DNA from: Rhodospirillaceae bacterium CCH5-H10
GTDB taxonomy: Bacteria; Pseudomonadota; Alphaproteobacteria; Reyranellales; Reyranellaceae
Reading direction: 5' to 3'
Length of the DNA stretch: 28,765 bases
NCBI GenBank assembly: GCA_001557035.1
Contig: LSKJ01000410.1
Location: 1-28,765 of the forward strand
Both the position numbers and the translations under genes were made by a program. Each line of letters begins with the position of its first letter. Within the stretch, counting starts at the first letter, position 1. The notes beneath the pieces are model-generated. The model was given only the letters and a program-made list of their open reading frames with translations. It ran no database searches and had not been told where the DNA came from. This document shows, one piece after another, positions 1-7,305 of this stretch.

Positions 1-461
1 TCCATCTGCTGCAGCGCTAGCCGCCGCTGCGCCGCCGTCTCCGCCGCGACCAGGTCGGCGATGCCCTCGGCTTCGGTGAGATCGAGCTTGCCGTGCTCGA
101 AGGCGCGGCGCGTAAACTCGCCGGGCTCGGCCAGCCGGCAGAAACCGAGATGGGCAATCGCGTCGAGGGCGGCACCAACCACCGCGCGACCGCCGTGAAG
201 ATGCAGCTCGACCATCGGCTCGCCGGTCTCGGTGTGGGGCGCGGCGAACCAGACGACCAGGCCCTTGTCGATCGCCTCGCCCGAAACGGGATCGAGGATG
301 GTGCGCAACGCCATGCGGCGCGGCGTCGGCAAGGACTTGCGGGTGAGCTGTTCCAGCGCGTCGCCCGCGCGCGGGCCGCTCAGCCGGATCACCGCGAGCG
401 CGCCGGGATGGGCGCGCGTGGGCGTCGGCGTGCCCAGCGCATAGATCGTGGCGTCTTTCAC
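1..461 (-). CDS. mnmE: tRNA modification GTPase MnmE (TrmE), N-terminal part, truncated by window edge
   Basis: MnmE works with MnmG to install the (carboxymethyl)aminomethyl group on U34 of certain tRNAs. Only the first ~153 codons are present, covering the N-terminal folate-binding domain and the start of the helical domain. The G domain lies off the window. Recognisable family signatures are AVIRLSGPRAGDAL near the N-terminus, GEPMVELHLHGG, and EPGEFTRRAFEHGKLDL followed by TEAEGIADL. The chosen start is a GTG at 459-461, which overlaps the TGA of the upstream gene as GTGA and implies translational coupling. In many alphaproteobacteria mnmE follows rho near the origin. Here it instead ends an operon behind a helix-hairpin-helix protein. 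Family assignment is very safe; the start is likely. Confidence 0.93.
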   Translation of the reverse strand, partial: MKDATIYALGTPTPTRAHPGALAVIRLSGPRAGDALEQLTRKSLPTPRRMALRTILDPVSGEAIDKGLVVWFAAPHTETGEPMVELHLHGGRAVVGAALDAIAHLGFCRLAEPGEFTRRAFEHGKLDLTEAEGIADLVAAETAAQRRLALQQM

Positions 462-823
462 GTCCGCCGGGGTGCGGATTGTGCCGGGCGCGCCGGCGGT
501 GCGGCGGGCGGCGGACGCGCCATCACCTTGTCCGCGATCTTCTCATAGACCGCTTCGGGGATCAGCCGGCGCTCGACCAGGTCGCCTTTGGTCTTGAACG
601 GCCGCGCCCGGATGATCGCGTCGGCCCGCACCTCGCCGATCCCGTCGAGCGACATGAGATCGTCGCGGCTGGCGCTGTTGATATCGATCTGTCCAGCGGT
701 CGCGGGCGCAGCAGGCGCCGCGGGACGCGCGCCCTGGGCCAGGACCGGAGGGGCGATCGACGCCGCGCCCGTCAGGGCCACGGCCATTGCGAGGAGGGCT
801 TTGAAAGACATAACGCCCGCCAT
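458..823 (-). CDS. Secreted ComEA-like helix-hairpin-helix protein
   Basis: This is a small exported DNA-binding-type protein of 121 aa. A hydrophobic signal peptide spans about residues 5-30 and ends ...PVLAQ. An Ala/Pro-rich linker follows, then a ComEA-type helix-hairpin-helix repeat with IDINSASRDDLMSLDGIG and the conserved INxA..L..L.GIG pattern, and a Pro/Ala/Arg-rich tail. ComEA proteins bind DNA in the periplasm, classically for uptake, but many proteobacterial single-HhH paralogues have no proven role. The start at 823 was chosen over an in-frame ATG at 889 because it makes a TAATG overlap with the upstream gene's stop and places the signal peptide at the N-terminus. The stop overlaps the mnmE start (GTGA). 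No other competence genes are in view, so a competence role is only inference. Confidence 0.8.
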   Translation of the reverse strand: MAGVMSFKALLAMAVALTGAASIAPPVLAQGARPAAPAAPATAGQIDINSASRDDLMSLDGIGEVRADAIIRARPFKTKGDLVERRLIPEAVYEKIADKVMARPPPAAPPARPAQSAPRRT

Positions 824-1728
824 TATCGCACGAAATCGGCCCAGTTCGGGACGGGCCGCCGCTCGAAGGGCACTTTCCAGCGGTGACAATTCGAGCGGTC
901 GATCAGCTCCGCCGGCACCATGATCTCGGCCGGAACGGGCTCGCCGGCGAGATGACGAAGGACGGCCTGGGCGGCGATGGACGCGATGTTGAAGGCGCTG
1001 AAGTCGACGCTGGCCAGCATCGTCCCGCGTTCGATGCGATCGATCGCGCCCGGCAGACCGTTGATGCCGACGACGGTCGCGGTCCGCCCGGCTTCCTCCA
1101 GCGCCTTGAGCGCCCCGAAAGCCATGACGTCGTTGGCCGTCCAGACACCGTCGATCCGCGGATGGGCCTGCAGCAGTTCGGCCATCGCGGTCCGCGCCGG
1201 CGCCTCCTGCAGATAGCCGACCCGCGATCCCACCAGCTCGATACCGGGATGGTCCGCCAGCGCCCGCTTCAAACCTTCGGTCCGGTCGCGCGCGGTGCGG
1301 GCGCCCGGCGTACCGTCCAGCGCCACGACCTTTCCGGTCCCGCCCAGACCCTCGAACAGGGCACGGGCGATCGTCTCGCCCACCCGGACGTCGTCCGATC
1401 CGACAAAGGTCACGACGGGCACATTCATGCGGTTGATGAACACCCCCACCGGGATGCCGGCCGCGGTGATCCGCGCCACATCCTCTGCCATCGCGACATC
1501 GTCGGTCGGGTTGAAGAGGACGGCGTCCGGCCGCGCGGCCAGCGCCTCGGCCACCAGCGCCTTCTGCTCGCCGACATGGTCGGGCGTCGCGGGCACATAG
1601 TGCACCGTACGGGCACCGGCCTGCGCCGCGGCCCTGTCGACGGCCAGCCGCGCCGCATCGTAGGCGGGATTTACACGGTTCTTTGTGAAAACCGCGAGGA
1701 TCGGAGGGCGGACCGCAGGCTCGTGCAT
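823..1728 (-). CDS. Periplasmic-binding-fold (sugar-type, Peripl_BP_4) protein without signal peptide
   Basis: This 301-aa protein has the two-lobe type I periplasmic-binding-protein fold seen in ribose-type ABC binding proteins and LacI effector domains. It starts directly with the first beta strand (PPILAVFTKN). Hallmarks are PDAVLFNPTDD, GIPVGVFINR, FVGSDDVRVGE, GVWTANDVMAFGALKAL and VVGINGLPGAID. There is no signal peptide and no N-terminal helix-turn-helix. An in-frame TAA four codons upstream of the ATG rules out a longer start, so the product is probably cytoplasmic unless exported unconventionally. No ABC permease or ATPase lies nearby. It is first in a coupled operon with the HhH protein and mnmE, and divergent from glnD across only 43 bp. 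A role as a soluble ligand sensor is possible; the ligand is unknown. Confidence 0.75.
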   Translation of the reverse strand: MHEPAVRPPILAVFTKNRVNPAYDAARLAVDRAAAQAGARTVHYVPATPDHVGEQKALVAEALAARPDAVLFNPTDDVAMAEDVARITAAGIPVGVFINRMNVPVVTFVGSDDVRVGETIARALFEGLGGTGKVVALDGTPGARTARDRTEGLKRALADHPGIELVGSRVGYLQEAPARTAMAELLQAHPRIDGVWTANDVMAFGALKALEEAGRTATVVGINGLPGAIDRIERGTMLASVDFSAFNIASIAAQAVLRHLAGEPVPAEIMVPAELIDRSNCHRWKVPFERRPVPNWADFVR

Positions 1729-1771
1729 GGGCCTACTTTAGACCAGCGGCGCCCTGTAGTATCCGCCGGCC

Positions 1772-4564
1772 ATGGCCCAGCCCTACGACAACATTCCCGA
1801 CCGCCGTGTCATCGTCCGGCGCCGCAAGCTCGAGGAGGGCCTCGCCCGTCTCGCCGAGGACATGCCCCCCGGCGGCGAGCCGCCGCGTGCGCCGGTCCTG
1901 GCACTGCTGCGCGACGCCCTGACCGCGGGCCGTGCGGAGATCCGCCGCCGCTTCGAGGAGCCGGGCCCGTTGAAGAACGACGGGCCGGCAGTACTGGCGG
2001 CCACGTCCTACCTCATGGACCAGATCATCCGCGTTCTCTACGACTTCGCCGACCAGCACGCCTACCCGGCAGCCAATCCCAGCGCCGGCGAGCGGCTGGG
2101 CCTGGTGGCGACCGGCGGCTATGGCCGCGGCGAGCTGGCGCCGCTTTCCGATATCGATCTCCTGTTCCTGCGTCCCTACAAGCAGACGCCGCGCGGCGAG
2201 CAGATCGTCGAGTTCATGCTCTATCTCCTGTGGGACCTCGGCCTGAAGGTCGGCCACGCGACCCGCACGGTCGAGGAGAGCCTGCGCTACGCCGAGCGCG
2301 ACCAGACGATCCGCACGGCCTTGCTGGAAGCGCGCTACCTCTGGGGCGATCGCGCGCTGTTCGACGAGATGCAGCGCGGCTTCGCGCAGAAATTCTATAC
2401 CGGCGACGGGCGCGACTTCGTCGACGCCAAGCTCGCCGAGCGCGACCAGCGCCATCACCGCATGGGCGATTCGCGCTACGTCGTCGAGCCCAACGTCAAG
2501 GAAGGCAAGGGCGGGCTGCGCGACCTGCACCTGCTGTTCTGGATCGCCAAGTATCTCTATCGCGTCAGCGAGCCGGGCGAACTGGTCGCCAAGGGCGTGC
2601 TGACGCGGGAAGAAGCGCGCCACTTCGAGCGCGCCGAGCGCTTCCTCTCGACCGTGCGCTGCCACATCCACTACCTGACGAACCGCGCCGACGATCGCCT
2701 GTCGTTCGATCTGCAGCGCGAGATCGCGGCGCGCCTCGGTTACCAGGACCGGCCGGGCAGCCGGGGCGTCGAACGCTTCACCAAGCATTACTACCTGCAT
2801 GCCAAGACGGTCGGCGATCTGACGCGCATTTTCGTCGCCGCGCTCGAGGACAGCCGGCGGCGCAAGCCCAAGCTGGCCGCGCTGTGGCAGACCTTGCGGC
2901 CGCGCGAACTCGAAGGCTTCCGACTCGACGGCGAACGGCTCGCGGTGGCGACGCCCGATGCGTTCGCCCGGGATCCGGTCGCGATCCTGCGCCTGTTCCA
3001 TGTCGCGCAGGAGAACGATCTCGACATCCATCCCGCGACCTTGCGGCTGATCACGCAGAACATCCGGCTGGTCGACAGGCTGAGGAACGATCCTGAGGCC
3101 AACCGGCTCTTCATGGAGATGCTGACGTCGCGCCACGACCCGGAGACGACGCTACGGCGCCTCAACGAGGCCGGCGTGTTCGGCCGCTTCGTGCCCGACT
3201 TCGGAAGGGTCGTCGCGCAGACGCAGCACGACATGTACCACACGTACACGGTCGACGAGCACACGATCCGCGCCATCGGCATCCTCTCGAAGATCGAGTC
3301 GGGCGTGCTGAAGGAAGACCATCCGCTGTCGGCCGACGTGGTCCACAAGATCCTGTCGCGCCCGGTGCTCTATCTCTCGGTGCTGCTGCACGACATCGCC
3401 AAGGGCCGCGGCGGCGATCATTCGGTACTGGGCGCCGACGTGGCGATGCAGCTTGGGCCGCGCCTCGGCCTGACGGCTGCCGAGACGGAAACCGTGGCCT
3501 GGCTGGTGCGCTATCATCTCGCGATGTCGGCGACCGCGTTCCAGCGCGACCTGATGGACCCCAAGACCATCGACACCTTCGCCGCGCTGATCCAGTCACC
3601 CGAACGGCTGCGCCTGCTGCTGGTCCTGACGGTGTGCGACATCCGCGCGGTCGGGCCCAACGTCTGGAACAACTGGAAGGCCGCGCTCCTGCGCCAGCTC
3701 TACAATGCGACGGAGCAGGTCCTCTCGGGTGGCACGCTGAGCGGCGGCCGTGCCGAGCGGATCAAGCATATACAGGGCGAGATTTCCAAACGGCTGGCCG
3801 GCTGGAGCGACGCCGACAAGGAAGCGCATTTCGCGCGCGGCTACGCCTCCTACTGGCTCTCCTTCCCGATCGACACGCTGGTTCGCCAGGCCGAGCTGGT
3901 GCGCGGCGCCGAGCGGGCGAAGCAGCCGCTCGCCATCGAACACCGGGTCGACGACGAACGCTCGGTGACCGAAGTCACGATCTACACGCTCGACACGCAC
4001 GGCCTGTTCGCGCGCCTCGCCGGCGCCATGGCGATCAGCGGCGCCAACATCGTCGATGCCAAGATCTTCACCCTGGCCAACGGCATGGCGCTCGACACGT
4101 TCTGGATCCAGGACCTCGAGGGCAAGCCGTTCGACGGGCCGCAGCGGCTGGCGCGCCTTGCCGCCCGCGTCGAGCTGGCGCTGTCCAACCGGCTCGATAT
4201 CCAGAAGGAACTCGACAGCCAGCGCGGCTCCTGGCCCAAGCGCGACCGCGTCTTCACCGTCGAGCCCCGCGTGCTGATCGACAACAACGCGTCGGACACC
4301 TTCACCGTGATCGAGGTCAACGGCCGCGACCGGCCGGGCTTCCTGCATGTCGTCACGCGCGCACTCACACGCCTCAACCTGCAGATCGCCACTGCGCACG
4401 TCACCACCTACGGCGAACGCGCGGTCGACGTTTTCTACGTCAAGGACCTGTTCGGCCTGAAGGTCGTGAATGCCGACAAGCTGAAGCAGATCTCGGCCAC
4501 CGTCGAAGCCGCCATCCGCGACTTCGACTCCCGCTTCGATCCGATGGCGAAGGCGGCGGAATAA
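1772..4564 (+). CDS. glnD: Bifunctional [protein-PII] uridylyltransferase/uridylyl-removing enzyme GlnD
   Basis: GlnD uridylylates and deuridylylates PII proteins in response to glutamine, setting nitrogen assimilation. The product is 930 aa, the usual family length. The nucleotidyltransferase signature GGYGRGELAPLSDID lies at about residues 115-129 and includes the metal-binding Asp pair. The HD hydrolase domain shows LLHDIAKGRGGDHS in the middle. Two C-terminal ACT glutamine-sensing domains follow (TEVTIYTLDTHGLFARLAG, then VIEVNGRDRPGFLHVV). All domains appear intact. The ATG at 1772 has no strong Shine-Dalgarno but gives the normal N-terminus. The gene is transcribed toward the candidate origin, is flanked by an unrelated divergent operon, and ends just before a long hairpin (4570-4697). 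Confidence 0.96.
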   Translation: MAQPYDNIPDRRVIVRRRKLEEGLARLAEDMPPGGEPPRAPVLALLRDALTAGRAEIRRRFEEPGPLKNDGPAVLAATSYLMDQIIRVLYDFADQHAYPAANPSAGERLGLVATGGYGRGELAPLSDIDLLFLRPYKQTPRGEQIVEFMLYLLWDLGLKVGHATRTVEESLRYAERDQTIRTALLEARYLWGDRALFDEMQRGFAQKFYTGDGRDFVDAKLAERDQRHHRMGDSRYVVEPNVKEGKGGLRDLHLLFWIAKYLYRVSEPGELVAKGVLTREEARHFERAERFLSTVRCHIHYLTNRADDRLSFDLQREIAARLGYQDRPGSRGVERFTKHYYLHAKTVGDLTRIFVAALEDSRRRKPKLAALWQTLRPRELEGFRLDGERLAVATPDAFARDPVAILRLFHVAQENDLDIHPATLRLITQNIRLVDRLRNDPEANRLFMEMLTSRHDPETTLRRLNEAGVFGRFVPDFGRVVAQTQHDMYHTYTVDEHTIRAIGILSKIESGVLKEDHPLSADVVHKILSRPVLYLSVLLHDIAKGRGGDHSVLGADVAMQLGPRLGLTAAETETVAWLVRYHLAMSATAFQRDLMDPKTIDTFAALIQSPERLRLLLVLTVCDIRAVGPNVWNNWKAALLRQLYNATEQVLSGGTLSGGRAERIKHIQGEISKRLAGWSDADKEAHFARGYASYWLSFPIDTLVRQAELVRGAERAKQPLAIEHRVDDERSVTEVTIYTLDTHGLFARLAGAMAISGANIVDAKIFTLANGMALDTFWIQDLEGKPFDGPQRLARLAARVELALSNRLDIQKELDSQRGSWPKRDRVFTVEPRVLIDNNASDTFTVIEVNGRDRPGFLHVVTRALTRLNLQIATAHVTTYGERAVDVFYVKDLFGLKVVNADKLKQISATVEAAIRDFDSRFDPMAKAAE

Positions 4565-4569
4565 ATTGT

Positions 4570-4697
4570 CCGTCGTCTCGACCGAAGCGCCGAAGGCGCG
4601 AAGCGGAGAGACCTTCTCTTGACGATTAGCCGGCCATTGGTGGAGAGAAGGTCTCTCCGCTTCGCCTCGCTTCGCGAGTCTCCGGTCGAGACGACGG
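4570..4697. repeat. Long palindromic intergenic element / bidirectional terminator-like hairpin (copy A)
   Basis: This element sits between the convergent ends of glnD and the TctC gene. The outer 15-nt arms 4570-4584 and 4683-4697 are perfectly complementary. The inner 22-nt arms 4598-4619 and 4644-4665 are also perfectly complementary, around a 24-nt loop. It could end transcription from both sides. It shares the GTCGTC...GACGAC ends and an Arg-codon-like GCGAAGCG core with the elements at 13139-13246 and 27399-27484, which suggests a dispersed repeat family. Confidence 0.8.
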
Positions 4698-4731
4698 GTG
4701 AAAGTTCAAAAAAGAAACGTCCTTCCCGCCG

Positions 4732-5700
4732 TCACTCCGGCTTGAAGTTGGCTTCCTTCAGGAGCGCGGTGTTGGTTTCGACCTCCTGCTTGATGAAGGC
4801 GGCGAAGTCCTTGGGACCGCGGGCGGTCGGGACGATGCCGAGCGACGTGGTCTTTTCGATGAAGCCCTTGTCGCTCGAAACCGCTGCCATGCCGGCGGCG
4901 AGCCTGGCCACGATCGGCTCGGGCGTGTCCTTGGGAGCCCAGACGCCGTACCAGGAACTGAGGTTGAAATCCTTCAGGCCGACTTCTGCGCTGGTCGGAA
5001 TGTTCGGCGCGAGCGGCGTGCGTTCCTTCGAGGTCACGAACAGGCCCTTGGCGCGGCCCGATGTGGCAAGCGGCAGCAAGGCGGTCCAGGGGTCCATGAA
5101 GAACTGCACGCTGCCGGCCATCAGGTCGGTATTGGCCGGCGCGGTCCCCTTGTAGAGGATCTGGTCGAGCGGGATACCGATGCGCTTCAGCCAGGCCAGG
5201 GTCGCGATGTGGCCGGCCGAGCCGCCGGAGGAGATCGCCACGAAGAACTTCTTCGGGTCCTTGGCGACGGCCGCCATCGTGGCCGCATAGTTGTCGCCCG
5301 GCACATTGTTGTTGGCCAGCATCACCAGCGGCGCCTCGCCCGCCTGGGCGATGGCGCGGAAGTCCGTCTGCGGATCGTAGGGACAGGACGGGACCACCGT
5401 CTTGCCCAGCACGAACAGGCTGGCGTTGAACAGGACGGTGTAGCCATCGGGCTCGGCGCGGCGGACCATCTCGGAACCGATGGTGCCGGAGGCGCCGCCG
5501 ACATTCTGGATGACGATCTGCTGGCCGAGCTTTTCCGACAGGAACTGCGCGGTGATGCGGCCGAGTCCGTCGGTGCCGCCACCCGGCGGGTACGGCACGA
5601 TCATCTTGAGCGGCTTGTTCGGATAATCCTGCGCGAGGGCCGGCGCGGCGAGAATCGAGGCGCCCATGGCGCCCAGCACGGTCCTACGACGAAGATTCAT
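4732..5700 (-). CDS. Bug/TctC family tripartite tricarboxylate transporter substrate-binding protein
   Basis: This 322-aa periplasmic solute-binding protein belongs to the Bug (Bordetella uptake gene)/TctC family, whose members capture carboxylates or related small molecules. The N-terminus MNLRRRTVLGAMGAS is a twin-Arg-like signal ending at ALAQ. The mature part opens with the family hallmark YPNKPLKMIVPYPPGGGTD. Other signatures are GGASGTIGSEMVRRAEPDGYT, FFVAISSGGSAGH and the C-terminal VVWAP-like segment WYGVWAPKDTPEPIV. No TctA/TctB membrane genes are nearby, so it is one of the many orphan Bug proteins. It follows the small secreted protein by 24 nt on the same strand and is probably part of the ppsR transcript. 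The substrate cannot be told from sequence. Confidence 0.92.
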   Translation of the reverse strand: MNLRRRTVLGAMGASILAAPALAQDYPNKPLKMIVPYPPGGGTDGLGRITAQFLSEKLGQQIVIQNVGGASGTIGSEMVRRAEPDGYTVLFNASLFVLGKTVVPSCPYDPQTDFRAIAQAGEAPLVMLANNNVPGDNYAATMAAVAKDPKKFFVAISSGGSAGHIATLAWLKRIGIPLDQILYKGTAPANTDLMAGSVQFFMDPWTALLPLATSGRAKGLFVTSKERTPLAPNIPTSAEVGLKDFNLSSWYGVWAPKDTPEPIVARLAAGMAAVSSDKGFIEKTTSLGIVPTARGPKDFAAFIKQEVETNTALLKEANFKPE

Positions 5701-5724
5701 GGAGATTGCCTCGGAGTGAAAAGC

Positions 5725-6132
5725 TCAGGGGAGCACACTAACAGAAGATGCACAGGCCGTGCCATGAGCCGTCTCGCAGATCGTCCGGGAAACCCGGCGC
5801 TCGGCGACCTCGCCGCAGGGCACGCCGAGGGCGCGCGACGTGTCCAGATGCTGCCGCAGCGTCGTGCTGGCGCCGGGCGCGATGGGCGAGGGCGCGCCCT
5901 CCCGGTAGCCCGACTTGAGTTCGACGGTGCGCTGGCGGCCGTCGCGAAGCGCCAGCACCACGTCGACCTGGAGATAGTCGATCGTCTCGCCCGACTTGTT
6001 CTGCACGACGAGGCTCGGAACACAATTGCCGTAGACGTTGGAATCGCTGCCGCGGGTGACGTCGATGCCGTTGGCGGCAAGGGCCGCCGTCGCCGGCAGG
6101 GCCAAACTCAACGCAACGAGGACTGTCTTCAT
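5725..6132 (-). CDS. Small secreted protein of unknown function, four cysteines
   Basis: I do not recognise this 135-aa protein. A clear signal peptide (MKTVLVALSLALPATAALA) precedes a mature domain of about 115 aa with alternating hydrophobic strands and four Cys (NCVPS, VPCGE, ICETA, TACAS). This fits two disulfides in a small beta-sandwich. The text 'VVQNKSGETIDYLQVDV' resembles proteins with an immunoglobulin-like or FxLYD-type strand pattern, but that is only an impression. The ATG at 6132 follows a strong GGAGG Shine-Dalgarno. It lies 18 nt after the ppsR stop and 24 nt before the TctC gene, so the three are likely co-transcribed. Confidence 0.72.
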   Translation of the reverse strand: MKTVLVALSLALPATAALAANGIDVTRGSDSNVYGNCVPSLVVQNKSGETIDYLQVDVVLALRDGRQRTVELKSGYREGAPSPIAPGASTTLRQHLDTSRALGVPCGEVAERRVSRTICETAHGTACASSVSVLP

Positions 6133-6150
6133 GGTCGCCTCCAGCCTGGG

Positions 6151-6984
6151 TCAGGTCGATTGCAGTCGCTGCTCCCGGCGGGTGGCCAGCATCTGCAGGA
6201 TCGCTGCCGCTGTCTCCTCGATCGAGCGGCGCGTGACGTCGATGGTCGCCCATTTGCGGCGGGCATAGAGGCGACGGGCTTCCTGGATCTCGCTCTGCAC
6301 CGTGTCCATGTCGGTATATTCCGACTCGGTATCCTGCTGCATGAGCCTGAGCCGGTTGACGCGGATCTGCACCAGCCGCTCGGGATCGGTGATCAGGCCG
6401 ACGATCAACGGCCGCCTGGCCTCCTCGAGTTCGGTGGGCGGCGGCACCTGCGGCACCAGCGGCACGTTGGCCGCGCGCACGCCGCGGTTGGCGAGATAGA
6501 CACAGGTCGGGGTCTTCGAGGTGCGCGAGGGTCCGACCAGGATCACGTCGGCATCGTCGAGATCGTGCGTCGACTGGCCGTCATCGTGCGCCAGCGTGTA
6601 GTGCATGGCATCGATCCGGTCGAAATAGCCCTCGTCGAGCTGATGCTGTCGGCCCGGCCACTGCTCGCTCTTGGAATGGAAATGCACCGCCAGCACGCTC
6701 ATCGCCTGGTCGAGCACGCCGACGCAGGGCAATTGCAGGCGCCGGCAATGGTCCCGCACCACGTCGCGCAGTTCGGGATCGACCAGCGTGTAGAGGACGG
6801 GGCCGCGGTCGCGCTCGACCGCCTGCATCACCTTTTCCATCTGCGCCGGCGACCGCACCAGCGACCAGACATGCTCCTGCACGAAGATGCCCTCGTACTG
6901 GACGAGGCAGGCACGGGCGACGCTCGACACGGTCTCGCCGGTCGAATCGGACACGAGATGGACGTGAAAATTACGGTTGGCCAC
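6151..6984 (-). CDS. ppsR: Pyruvate,phosphate dikinase / PEP synthase regulatory protein (DUF299/COG1806)
   Basis: This family is a bifunctional serine/threonine kinase and Pi-dependent pyrophosphorylase that inactivates and reactivates PPDK or PEP synthase. The 277-aa product shows the N-terminal family motif HVHLVSDSTGETVSSVARA and the P-loop-like VGPSRTSKTPTCVYLAN. The GTG at 6984 was chosen because it follows a GAGG ribosome-binding site and puts the first conserved strand at residue 4. The frame stays open much further upstream, but that stretch is low-complexity and belongs to the candidate origin. Orthologues sit beside hemE at the origin in several alphaproteobacteria. Here the usual downstream maf-aroE-coaE genes are absent and replaced by the two secreted-protein genes. 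Confidence 0.93.
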   Translation of the reverse strand: MANRNFHVHLVSDSTGETVSSVARACLVQYEGIFVQEHVWSLVRSPAQMEKVMQAVERDRGPVLYTLVDPELRDVVRDHCRRLQLPCVGVLDQAMSVLAVHFHSKSEQWPGRQHQLDEGYFDRIDAMHYTLAHDDGQSTHDLDDADVILVGPSRTSKTPTCVYLANRGVRAANVPLVPQVPPPTELEEARRPLIVGLITDPERLVQIRVNRLRLMQQDTESEYTDMDTVQSEIQEARRLYARRKWATIDVTRRSIEETAAAILQMLATRREQRLQST

Positions 6985-7189
6985 GCCTCGTTTTACCTCA
7001 CGGCGATGCCGGGAGAAACGCGGGATTGCCGTGGGCATTGCGGGGACAAGCGGGACGGGCGACGGCACGGGCGGGATTCGGGACACGACTCGCCCGACCC
7101 GTCCAATTTGTCGTCCCCTGCGTACAGTTTGGGACGAATGACCTGTGAGTCGGGAATCAGGGCTTTTGACCGAGAGAATCGATGGATTC

Positions 7190-7198
7190 CGATCCACA
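7190..7198 (+). promoter_or_regulatory. DnaA-box-like site CGATCCACA
   Basis: CGATCCACA differs at two positions from the E. coli consensus TTATCCACA and at one from the Caulobacter high-affinity box TGATCCACA. It is the best match in the ppsR-hemE gap. Weaker CCACA-ending sites follow at 7230-7238 and 7237-7245 in the same orientation, pointing at the CTA array. Confidence 0.5.
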
Positions 7199-7249
7199 GC
7201 CCCCTGGGGAGAGATGTCCAATAAGGCGCATCCCCACATGCCACAGGCT

Positions 7250-7271
7250 CTACTACTGCTACTACCTATTA
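7250..7271 (+). promoter_or_regulatory. DnaA-trio-like trinucleotide array (candidate unwinding element)
   Basis: The plus strand reads CTA-CTA-CTG-CTA-CTA, one C, then CTA-TTA. On the lower strand read 3'->5' this is GAT-GAT-GAC-GAT-GAT then GAT-AAT, matching the DnaA-trio rule 3'-(G/A)A(T/A)-5'. It begins four bases after a CCACAGG segment, as in the Bacillus subtilis unwinding system, and runs into AT-richer DNA toward hemE. Confidence 0.5.
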
Positions 7272-7305
7272 TGAATAGAGTAGAAGGAAGCATGAGGGAC
7301 GAGAT

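Larger units (their letters stand above)
6985..7305. other. oriC: Candidate chromosomal replication origin (oriC) between ppsR and hemE
   Basis: This is the only gene-free stretch longer than 300 bp. The left half (7005-7100) is very GC-rich, with GGGA repeated about six times on the plus strand (TCCC on the other) and a 7-bp inverted repeat 7056-7062/7090-7096. A second inverted repeat is 7111-7117/7131-7137. The right part holds a DnaA-box-like site at 7190-7198, a C-rich block, two weaker CCACA sites, and a trinucleotide CTA array at 7250-7271 in AT-richer DNA. The order box, GC block, trinucleotide array, AT-rich DNA is that of bacterial origin unwinding modules. In Caulobacter and Rickettsia the origin lies beside hemE. 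Function is inferred from context and motifs; it must also hold the ppsR and hemE promoters. Confidence 0.6.

Noticed and set aside
883..3096. Long plus-strand frame across the binding-fold gene into glnD
   Set aside because: It crosses a divergent gene boundary and is out of frame with glnD; the composition is non-protein-like.
4598..4665. Possible CRISPR or tRNA gene in the glnD-TctC gap
   Set aside because: There is a single inverted pair, not direct repeats with spacers, and no tRNA cloverleaf or TTCRA motif; it is a palindromic element.
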